5,957 nucleotides of DNA from CALACW01 sp002431305. Lineage in GTDB: Bacteria > Bacillota > Clostridia > Oscillospirales > Acutalibacteraceae. Below the pieces are notes generated by a model. That model was not told the origin of the DNA. It made no database searches and worked only from the letters and a program-made list of their open reading frames with translations. Below, piece after piece: positions 1-4,079 of this stretch. Made by a program: the position numbers and the translations under genes. The stretch spans positions 1-5,957 of the forward strand of contig CALACW010000136.1 of assembly GCA_937890355.1 (NCBI GenBank), given 5' to 3'. Position 1 is the first letter of the stretch; each line of letters opens with the position of its first letter.

Positions 1-86
1 AGGCCGAAAAGTTTCATGATCATTTCAATGATCTGTACAAGATAGTTGATCATCTGCGAAACAACTTTAATGGTATCGTCAAACAT
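1..86 (-). CDS. Small amphipathic peptide 1 (3' end beyond window)
   Basis: This is a partial reading frame that starts at base 86 with ATG, preceded by the ribosome site GAGGTG seven bases upstream (ACGAGGTGCACAAAATG). Twenty-eight codons are visible, beginning MFDDTIKVV and ending IMKLFG, and the next codon begins CT (Leu), so the tail lies outside the window. It aligns without gaps to the peptide at 700-810: 14 of the 28 residues are identical, including MFD, Q11, I13, Y15-L16, Q18-I19-I20, I23 and the closing LFG. Hydrophobic residues fall at i, i+3, i+4 and i+7, giving an amphipathic helix. There is no cysteine and no leader-type signal. It lies 53 bases behind the next peptide gene with no promoter between, so it is probably the third gene of an operon. 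The function is unknown. A secreted surfactant or bacteriocin-like peptide is inferred from shape only. Confidence 0.8.
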   Translation of the reverse strand, partial: MFDDTIKVVSQMINYLVQIIEMIMKLFG

Positions 87-139
87 TTTGTGCACCTCGT
101 TTCATTATTGATTAACAAAGCATTAATTAAATGCCGAAA

Positions 140-262
140 TTATTTTTTGGAGAATAAAGTAACACCGTCGGTCTTGATACCGAGAAGGTCAAGTACGAGC
201 TTGATGAGCTCTACAAGATATGCTACCAACTGGTTGATAGTCTCGAATGCGCTTGTATCCAT
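140..262 (-). CDS. Small amphipathic peptide 2, 40 residues
   Basis: A complete 40-codon gene. The start ATG at 262 has the ribosome site GAGGTGG six bases upstream, and the stop is TAA. The peptide starts MDTSAFETINQLVAYL, continues with a hydrophobic helix and reaches LDLLG at residues 24-28. It then has a distinctive tail, IKTDGVTLFSKK, that ends in two lysines. Residues 1-28 align without gaps to the peptides at 1-86 and 700-810, sharing Q11, Y15, L16, I20, L26 and G28. Charged residues (E7, E18, K21, D25) sit on one face of the helix. I count a net charge near -1 and no cysteine. It follows the 30-residue peptide gene by 71 bases, separated by a small hairpin but no clear promoter, so cotranscription is likely. 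The role is unknown. Membrane-active secreted peptide, PSM-like toxin or leaderless bacteriocin are all possible. Confidence 0.85.
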   Translation of the reverse strand: MDTSAFETINQLVAYLVELIKLVLDLLGIKTDGVTLFSKK

Positions 263-294
263 TGCTGCCACCTCGCTTTAAAAAACTTTATGAT

Positions 295-316
295 ACGCTT
301 TTATTAACAAAAGCGT
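295..316 (-). repeat. Intercistronic hairpin between peptides 3 and 2
   Basis: ACGCTTTT (295-302) and AAAAGCGT (309-316) form a perfect 8-bp inverted repeat around a 6-base loop. It lies in the spacer between two peptide genes of the presumed operon. On the transcribed minus strand the stem is followed by ATCATAAAG and only then by TTTTTT, so it is a poor intrinsic terminator. Partial termination, RNA processing or 3'-end protection of the upstream message are all plausible. Confidence 0.5.
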
Positions 317-333
317 CCGTCGCTGAATTTAGC

Positions 334-426
334 TTACTGTGCGGAGTCGGATCCGCTGCCGAAGAACTTCTTAACCAATGCAATAAGCTCTACAATAAAC
401 TGAATAACGTAAGTAAATTTCTCCAT
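334..426 (-). CDS. Small amphipathic peptide 3, 30 residues
   Basis: A complete 30-codon gene with the best ribosome site of the cluster: GGAGGG six bases before ATG at 426, stop TAA at 334. The product begins MEKFTYVIQFIVELIALVKK, then FFG and a small polar tail GSGSDSAQ. It matches the peptide at 700-810 through the pattern Y-x-x-Q-F-I-x-x-L and the closing L-x-x-x-x-F-G, but is about one helical turn shorter. Charges are balanced (E2, E13, D27 against K3, K19, K20), and there is no cysteine. A sigma-A type promoter with a correct 17-base spacer lies about 45 bases upstream, which makes this the first gene of a three-gene unit with the peptides at 140-262 and 1-86. The function is unknown, and the amphipathic single-helix design is seen directly. 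Confidence 0.87.
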   Translation of the reverse strand: MEKFTYVIQFIVELIALVKKFFGSGSDSAQ

Positions 427-467
427 TTAGATCCCTCCGAATCCTGAATATACTTTAAATCACTGTT

Positions 468-496
468 ATGATAACACACATTTTTTTTATGTGCAA
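468..496 (-). promoter_or_regulatory. Promoter of the three-peptide operon
   Basis: Read on the minus strand: -35 TTGCAC (496-491), a 17-base spacer, and -10 TATCAT (473-468). The TG two bases upstream of the -10 gives an extended -10. Transcription would start near base 461, leaving a leader of about 35 bases before the ATG at 426. The spacer contains an A8 run. Confidence 0.75.
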
Positions 497-534
497 GGGA
501 TAGCGTACTTTTTTTTCACATAATTAATACTTAG

Positions 535-559
535 AACACAATTGTAACAAAATTGTGTT
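535..559. repeat. Inverted repeat upstream of peptide promoter
   Basis: AACACAATT (535-543) and AATTGTGTT (551-559) are a perfect 9-bp inverted repeat separated by GTAACAA. It lies about 40 bases upstream of the -35 box of the three-peptide operon, which is a reasonable place for a regulator site. One arm plus the loop also reads TACAAT (546-541) on the minus strand, with a weak TTTAAT 17 bases upstream, so a second weak promoter is an alternative. It is too AT-rich to be a convincing terminator. Confidence 0.4.
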
Positions 560-598
560 TTCCATTAAAAATCGGACGATTAATACGCTCGGTTTTAA

Positions 599-640
599 TT
601 CTGATATCAATCCGCCGAAGACATTTTTATTATATCAGAA
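599..640. repeat. Spaced inverted repeat in peptide spacer
   Basis: TTCTGATAT (599-607) and ATATCAGAA (632-640) are perfect 9-bp inverted arms, 24 bases apart. The repeat lies between the terminator of the peptide gene at 700-810 and the next promoter. No open frame of note is present here. It may be a dyad protein-binding site or a weak RNA hairpin, and there is no evidence to choose between them. Confidence 0.35.
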
Positions 641-661
641 AATAAAAACGAGAAAAGAAAA

Positions 662-683
662 AGCAGAGCCATATGGCTCTGCT
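662..683 (-). terminator. Palindromic terminator after peptide 4
   Basis: AGCAGAGCCAT and ATGGCTCTGCT form a perfect 22-bp palindrome, a GC-containing stem with a tight ATAT loop. It lies 16 bases after the stop codon at 700. On the minus strand it is followed at once by TTTTCTTTTCTCG and then more T, which fits an intrinsic terminator. It would separate the peptide gene at 700-810 from the operon that follows. Confidence 0.72.
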
Positions 684-699
684 AACTCTTAAGCCAAAA

Positions 700-810
700 T
701 TACTTGGTAGCGCCCTCAGTTACTTTGCCGAAAAGCTCAAGGATAAGATCGATGATCTGCTTAAGGTAATCGATGAACTGCTGAATGTAACCAAAATCTT
801 TGTCGAACAT
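700..810 (-). CDS. Small amphipathic peptide 4, 36 residues
   Basis: A complete 36-codon gene with its own promoter and terminator. ATG at 810 is preceded by GAGGTG seven bases upstream, and the stop is TAA at 700. The product starts MFDKDFGYIQQFIDYLKQ, continues with an IIDLILELFG block to residue 28, and ends in the tail KVTEGATK. Hydrophobic residues at 9, 12, 13, 16, 19, 20, 23, 26 and 27 form one face. Residues 10, 11, 14, 17, 18, 21 and 25 form the polar face, so this is a clean amphipathic helix. I count a net charge near -2, with no cysteine and no signal peptide. It shares 14 of 28 residues with the peptide at 1-86. The monocistronic arrangement and strong control signals make it unlikely to be a chance frame. 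The function is unknown. PSM-like or leaderless-bacteriocin-like is inference from architecture. Confidence 0.9.
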   Translation of the reverse strand: MFDKDFGYIQQFIDYLKQIIDLILELFGKVTEGATK

Positions 811-855
811 TTAAAACACCTCAGATAAATATTCAAAGCTTTACTTTGTAACCGT

Positions 856-884
856 ATTGTAACACATAATTCACGAAAAATCAA
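856..884 (-). promoter_or_regulatory. Promoter of peptide 4
   Basis: Minus strand: -35 TTGATT (884-879), a 17-base spacer, and -10 TACAAT (861-856), again with an upstream TG giving an extended -10. The expected start is near 849, with a leader of about 39 bases. The sequence ATGTGT just before the -10 box also occurs just before the -10 of the three-peptide promoter at 468-496, and GTTACAA occurs twice here (863-857 and 850-844). Confidence 0.75.
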
Positions 885-958
885 TACGTCTTAGTAAAAA
901 AATATAAAAACTTACGCAACACCTGTTATATATTTTGCAAAATAAACGATTAATCTAT

Positions 959-1624
959 TTATTTTATCCAATTGAGTTTGAACATTGCGAAAGCGCCGAG
1001 CACACTTGTTACAATTGTTATAAATATAAGCGTTCCGACTCCCATCTCCGGGCTGAACAGCAGAACAACACATCCGACGACAACGGGAAGTATCGCGATT
1101 CTCCAGTGCTTCTTAAGATATGAAGCGCCGAGTGCGCCGAACAGAGCGGGAAGAACCTGGTCAAAAGCCGCCTTGAACACAGCCGAAGAATTGAGTTTGG
1201 GCAGAACGGGAGATAGAAGAAGAACGCCCGCCGCAATAATAACGGTTGTAACGATTGACGAAACGCCGATGGCGATAGTCGAAATAACCTCGCCCTCCTC
1301 GGAATTCGCCTTGACTTTTGCATTCTCCATAGCAGTAAGAGCGCACGGCATTTTAAGGTTTGTAATGTTTCCGGTTACGAATCCGAGATACGTTCCTCCC
1401 GCGCCGAGCATCGGAGTATAAGTAATAACCTCGACTATCGACGAAGTCCAGTAAATGAGAATTATCGATTTAAGCGCACCGAAAACAACGGAAGCCGCCG
1501 GCCACGCGTTATAATATGCCGATATGGATACAGGTATCATAAGGAATACGGCAAGCGCCGTATAACTCCATATTCTGCCCCATACATGCACTTTGTCCAT
1601 ATATGATTTCTTAGGTTTGCTCAT
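959..1624 (-). CDS. Membrane protein, partner of DUF5058 protein, 221 residues
   Basis: An integral membrane protein of unknown function. The start ATG at 1624 is chosen over an ATG 33 bases upstream. It has AAGGGGG at a good distance and avoids overlapping the preceding gene, whose stop is at 1639; the start then lies 14 bases after that stop. A basic N-terminus (MSKPKKSYMDK) is followed by about six hydrophobic segments near residues 17-36, 43-66, 115-139, 155-170, 174-190 and 195-216. Between segments 2 and 3 lies a glycine-rich stretch, MLGAGGTYLGFVTGN at about 72-86, followed by ITNLKMPCA, which looks like a conserved substrate or pore loop rather than random sequence. It is translationally coupled to the upstream DUF5058 protein, so the two probably form one membrane complex, perhaps a transporter. 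The substrate is unknown. The name is not recognised with certainty. Confidence 0.85.
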   Translation of the reverse strand: MSKPKKSYMDKVHVWGRIWSYTALAVFLMIPVSISAYYNAWPAASVVFGALKSIILIYWTSSIVEVITYTPMLGAGGTYLGFVTGNITNLKMPCALTAMENAKVKANSEEGEVISTIAIGVSSIVTTVIIAAGVLLLSPVLPKLNSSAVFKAAFDQVLPALFGALGASYLKKHWRIAILPVVVGCVVLLFSPEMGVGTLIFITIVTSVLGAFAMFKLNWIK

Positions 1625-1638
1625 TTTTCGTTTCCCCC

Positions 1639-2415
1639 TTAGCTCCACCATGTCCATTGTACAATATCCGCAGGCAGGGTCTTCGTCAGAAGTACTGCCA
1701 TGCCCATTGCGCCGAACATTGCTATAGGCATAACGAACGGTTCGAATTTCGACCAGTTGAATTTTTTTGCAAGCGTTTCGAGAACGAGGGTGAGTATAAC
1801 GCTGGTAACAAGCGTTACGATCGAAAGAAATCCGGCGTTATCGACAATCTCGCTGTTCGCGGGTGATTTACCGTTGATTTCGCGTGCGATAAACGCGGCG
1901 ATAATTCCGATAAATGCGGCTGCCGAGATTATATCGCCCATACGCGACGCTTTTTCATTTTTATGTACAACCTTGCCGACCTTATTAAGAATTTTTTTAC
2001 AAAGAAGCGGAACAAGGAAAATACCGAAAGCAACGCCTATCGTCATAACCCACGCAACAGCGGAAAACTGAACCGGATCCGTAATTTTCGTTGCGATACT
2101 TCCGCCCAAAGCGTCGAGAGCCGTTTGAGCCGCAACAGTCTCATATGCGAGATTTCCGACAACAGAAAGTCTTATCCACGGCAGAACTATACCCAATGAC
2201 GAAGCGAGAATTATAACCGTCGCAAAAATTGCGATTGCGGGAGCGATTGTAAACAGCGCGCTTGAGGTTACGGTCTGGGTAAGAGTTTCTTTTTTAATAC
2301 CCAGTTCTTTCGCACGCTTCCATGCCTTGACGATAAAGAACAGCGATTCGGCAACTACGAATCCGATTACGACAAAGGCGAGGATATACATAAACGCATT
2401 TTCTTTAAAGTCCAT
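1639..2415 (-). CDS. DUF5058 family membrane protein, 258 residues
   Basis: A six-segment membrane protein that I recognise from memory as DUF5058-like. Features include a first helix near 8-29, the basic motif FFIVKAWKRAKELG at about 26-39, and ALFTIAPAIAIF followed by LPWIRLSVVGNLAYE near 78-92. Later helices are near 117-139, 162-180, 195-213 and 226-246. The start at 2415 (MDFKEN) is preferred because GGAGAG then lies six bases upstream; an in-frame ATG six bases earlier would touch the ribosome site. The gene ends with TWWS, and 14 bases later its membrane partner (959-1624) begins. A near-consensus promoter lies about 30 bases upstream, so the pair is probably a constitutive or strongly expressed two-gene operon. 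The role is unknown. The helix layout and pairing suggest a transporter, which is inference. Confidence 0.88.
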   Translation of the reverse strand: MDFKENAFMYILAFVVIGFVVAESLFFIVKAWKRAKELGIKKETLTQTVTSSALFTIAPAIAIFATVIILASSLGIVLPWIRLSVVGNLAYETVAAQTALDALGGSIATKITDPVQFSAVAWVMTIGVAFGIFLVPLLCKKILNKVGKVVHKNEKASRMGDIISAAAFIGIIAAFIAREINGKSPANSEIVDNAGFLSIVTLVTSVILTLVLETLAKKFNWSKFEPFVMPIAMFGAMGMAVLLTKTLPADIVQWTWWS

Positions 2416-2445
2416 ATACATCTCTCCTATCAAGATATCAGTTCT

Positions 2446-2474
2446 ATTTTACTTTGTAAACATTATTTTGTCAA
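2446..2474 (-). promoter_or_regulatory. Promoter of DUF5058 operon
   Basis: Minus strand: -35 TTGACA (2474-2469, consensus), a spacer of exactly 17 bases, and -10 TAAAAT (2451-2446). The start is predicted near 2439, about 24 bases before the chosen ATG at 2415. This is the strongest sigma-A site in the window. Confidence 0.82.
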
Positions 2475-2524
2475 CATAAATCATATGCAGATATTAAAAA
2501 TCAATGCGTTGCGATTTGTGTGCG

Positions 2525-3013
2525 TTATCGGCAGTCTGTGCCGATATTAAAAATCGGTTTTGTATAACATATTACTCCGCCCGAATCCGTTATGTCTATG
2601 ATTCCGCATGAATTTTCCCTGACGGAACCGGGATTCATTATATACAGTCCTTCGTCATAATCAGTAAACGGGACGTGCGTATGCCCGTAAAGCGCTACGT
2701 CCGCGCCGTACAAACGGGCGGTTGCTTTAAATTCTTCGATTCCGTACTTGACATGTTCGGACTGACCGTGCGACATGTATATCGTTTTACCGCCCAAAGT
2801 CTCCTGTGAAAAAAGCGGGTATGGACAAAACGCGCTGTCGCAGTTTCCCCTGACGGCGGAATAGTAAATGTCCGCTCTCTTATTTTTAATTTTCTCAAAA
2901 TCCCTCAGCCCGTCGCCGAGGAACAAAACGGCTTCGGCCGACGGCTCGTTGTCAACTGCGTATTTCAGCGATGAAACGTCGGAATGCGAATCTGACAGCA
3001 CAAGAATTCTCAT
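2525..3013 (-). CDS. YfcE/MJ0936-family metallophosphoesterase, 162 residues
   Basis: A small cytosolic phosphodiesterase of the calcineurin-like superfamily (Metallophos_2). The dinuclear metal motifs are all present and in order: D8-x-H10 in SDSHSD, G33-D34-G35, G56-N57-C58-D59, S81-H82-G83 and the closing G110-H111-T112-H113, followed by NPGSV at 127-131. Length is normal for the family (about 155-185), so it is intact. Family members hydrolyse simple phosphodiesters in vitro, and the physiological substrate is mostly unknown. ATG at 3013 follows GAAAGGA by about ten bases. An earlier ATG four bases upstream is out of frame. Only 48 bases separate it from the divergent small-gene operon. 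A TATTAT (3047-3042) could be its -10, but no good -35 is seen. In many Clostridia this gene sits near rph/rdgB, which is not the case here. Confidence 0.93.
   Translation of the reverse strand: MRILVLSDSHSDVSSLKYAVDNEPSAEAVLFLGDGLRDFEKIKNKRADIYYSAVRGNCDSAFCPYPLFSQETLGGKTIYMSHGQSEHVKYGIEEFKATARLYGADVALYGHTHVPFTDYDEGLYIMNPGSVRENSCGIIDITDSGGVICYTKPIFNIGTDCR
2526..2546 (-). repeat. Hairpin over the phosphoesterase stop codon
   Basis: TATCGGCA (2526-2533) and TGCCGATA (2539-2546) form a perfect 8-bp stem with a 5-base loop, and the stem contains most of the stop codon at 2525-2527. On the minus strand no T-run follows directly, so it is a weak terminator candidate at best. A 3'-end stabilising or attenuating role is possible. 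Confidence 0.4.
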
Positions 3014-3020
3014 ACATATT
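2992..3020 (+). promoter_or_regulatory. Possible promoter of the three-small-gene operon
   Basis: Plus strand: -35 CTGACA (2992-2997), a 17-base spacer, and CATATT (3015-3020) as a moderate -10. Transcription would start near 3027, about 35 bases before the ATG at 3062. The site overlaps the start of the divergent phosphoesterase gene. CATACATAT at 3011-3019 also resembles a sporulation sigma-E -10, but without a convincing partner box. Confidence 0.42.
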
Positions 3021-3061
3021 TAATCCTTTCAATTAATAAAAATAATATGAGGTGATAATCA

Positions 3062-3280
3062 ATGATTAACAATAACGATGAAATAAAAAAGGCGGTAGAG
3101 TCCGCCGTAAATTCCGGCGGAGCGGACAATTTAGCGTCTGCGCTCATGAACTCGATGAACGAGGAGCAGAAAAACACGCTCAATCAGATACTCGCAGATC
3201 CCTCGTCGGCAAAAAAGCTTCTCGAATCTCCCGAAGCCGCGGCAATCGCAGAGATTCTCAAAAACACAGGGAAGGGCTGA
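3062..3280 (+). CDS. Small hypothetical protein, 72 residues
   Basis: First of three tightly packed plus-strand genes. The start ATG at 3062 has GAGGTGAT five bases upstream. The product is soluble, predicted all-helical and slightly acidic. It has a polar N-terminus (MINNNDEIKKAVESAV), a small glycine hinge (NSGGAD, 17-22), and then helices ending in PSSAKKLLESPEAAAIAEIL. The repeated (D/S)P-x(3)-A unit (ADPSSAKKLL at 45-54 and ESPEAAAIAEIL at 55-66) may cap successive helices. No membrane segment, cysteine or signal is seen. The next gene begins four bases after the stop, so translation is likely coupled. I do not recognise the family and propose no function. Confidence 0.8.
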   Translation: MINNNDEIKKAVESAVNSGGADNLASALMNSMNEEQKNTLNQILADPSSAKKLLESPEAAAIAEILKNTGKG

Positions 3281-3284
3281 TACC

Positions 3285-3662
3285 ATGGACATAACACAGC
3301 TTCTCGGTTCACTGTCAAATGAAGATATGCAGAAACTCCAGACCGCGGCGGCAGAACTTTCGAAAAATATGAACGAACCCAAACAGTCCAAAAGTGAGAA
3401 CAGTACATCCGCAGAATCCGCGTCTTCCGTCTCCCCTGCCGAAAATACACAGCCCGTGTCCGCCGGATTAAATCTGACGGCGCTTGCCTCTGTCGGAAAA
3501 GTTATGAATTCCGACGACGACAGGATTCGTTTTATCGAGGCGCTGAAACCTCTTCTGAATTCATCACGGCAGAAAAAAGCCGACGAGGCGGAGAAAATGC
3601 TCAGACTGATGAGTGCGCTCCCCGCCTTAAAGGACAGCGGGCTGTTAAACGGTCTCATATAA
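3285..3662 (+). CDS. Small hypothetical protein with linker and helical C-terminus, 125 residues
   Basis: Second gene of the operon. ATG at 3285 is preceded by AAGGG within the end of the 72-codon gene. Three parts are visible. The first is a helical N-terminus (about 1-30, MDITQLLGSLSNEDMQKLQ). The second is a serine-, alanine- and proline-rich linker (about 31-62) of low complexity that looks disordered. The third is a helical C-terminus (about 63-125) with IRFIEALKPLL at 81-91, a basic patch RQKKAD, and EKMLRLMSALPALKDSGLL. The C-terminal pattern ALKPLL-x(4)-RQKKAD is reminiscent of small clostridial proteins I have seen annotated only as hypothetical, and I cannot name the family. There is no transmembrane segment or cysteine. 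The tight spacing implies joint work with the flanking small proteins. Confidence 0.82.
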   Translation: MDITQLLGSLSNEDMQKLQTAAAELSKNMNEPKQSKSENSTSAESASSVSPAENTQPVSAGLNLTALASVGKVMNSDDDRIRFIEALKPLLNSSRQKKADEAEKMLRLMSALPALKDSGLLNGLI

Positions 3663-3674
3663 CAGGAGGAAGCC

Positions 3675-4058
3675 ATGAGAGATTACACGTATCAGGAAAT
3701 GATGAAAATGCAGGAGGAAGCGGTGAAAAGGGTACGGGAAATGAAGAAACGTTCCGCGTTCGCCGCCGAGGACACACAAAACACGCTTAACTCCGACAGA
3801 TATGAAGAGGACAGACGGATTTTTACCGATTCTAACGGCGTAAAAAGGATATCGTTTCCTGTAGAATACGACAAGCGTCACGGCGATTTTCCGTCAGATG
3901 AAAACAGACAGGAGATAGAAACTCCTGTCTGTAAAGGACTTGCGGATTATATACGCTCCGACCCGGACGCGCTTTTGATAATGTCCGTTATCGTCCTGCT
4001 CTCCGAAGAGAGGGCAGATCCGTCACTGCTGTCCGCGCTCGCTTATATGTTATTGTAA
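3675..4058 (+). CDS. Small hypothetical protein with hydrophobic C-terminus, 127 residues
   Basis: Third gene of the operon. It starts at 3675, twelve bases after the previous stop, with the strong ribosome site AGGAGG four to five bases upstream. The N-terminus is a highly charged helix (YQEMMKMQEEAVKRVREMKK, residues 6-25). It is followed by a polar middle (about 30-80) with two adjacent hydrophobic patches, and then a hydrophobic C-terminus in two short helices, DALLIMSVIVLLSEE and ADPSLLSALAYMLL (about 98-127). The last segment could be a membrane hairpin or an oligomerisation helix pair. One cysteine (C86). A perfect 11-bp inverted repeat sits inside the gene at 3904-3932. The frame ends 21 bases from the convergent transporter gene, with no terminator between. 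The family is not recognised. Confidence 0.85.
   Translation: MRDYTYQEMMKMQEEAVKRVREMKKRSAFAAEDTQNTLNSDRYEEDRRIFTDSNGVKRISFPVEYDKRHGDFPSDENRQEIETPVCKGLADYIRSDPDALLIMSVIVLLSEERADPSLLSALAYMLL
3904..3932 (+). repeat. Perfect 11-bp inverted repeat inside a coding sequence
   Basis: ACAGACAGGAG (3904-3914) and CTCCTGTCTGT (3922-3932) pair perfectly around the 7-base loop ATAGAAA. The stem is GC-rich for this genome and encodes part of the residues around ENRQEIETPVCK of the 127-residue protein. The downstream sequence AAAGGACTT has no T-run, so it is not a plain terminator. The upstream arm contains AGGAG, which would be hidden in the stem. Confidence 0.6.
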
Positions 4059-4079
4059 TATATAAATTCGAACTGCGTA

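Noticed and set aside
120..134. GCATT/AATGC inverted repeat between peptides 2 and 1
   Set aside because: The stem is only five AT-rich base pairs, expected by chance in this composition.
90..447. Plus-strand frames of 63 and 66 codons over the peptide cluster
   Set aside because: They lack ribosome sites, have low-complexity composition, and lie antisense to the four minus-strand peptide genes, which have good start signals and mutual similarity.
1..810. Type I toxin-antitoxin interpretation of the small hydrophobic peptides
   Set aside because: No plus-strand promoter or antisense RNA unit was found beside any of the four peptide genes, and the helices are amphipathic with many charged residues rather than a single transmembrane span.
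1..950. CRISPR array or other regular repeat
   Set aside because: The similarity between units is at the peptide and leader level, with irregular spacing and no identical direct repeats of 20 or more bases.
972..1421. Plus-strand 149-codon frame inside the 221-residue membrane protein gene
   Set aside because: It is antisense to a clear membrane protein with promoter, ribosome site and operon partner, and its composition (Thr/Pro/Ala-rich) is typical of a mirror frame.
3131..3676. Minus-strand frame of 181 codons opposite the small-gene operon
   Set aside because: It is cysteine- and serine-rich, has no proper ribosome site, and is antisense to two plus-strand genes with good ribosome sites and coherent helical proteins. 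It is a shadow of their codon bias.
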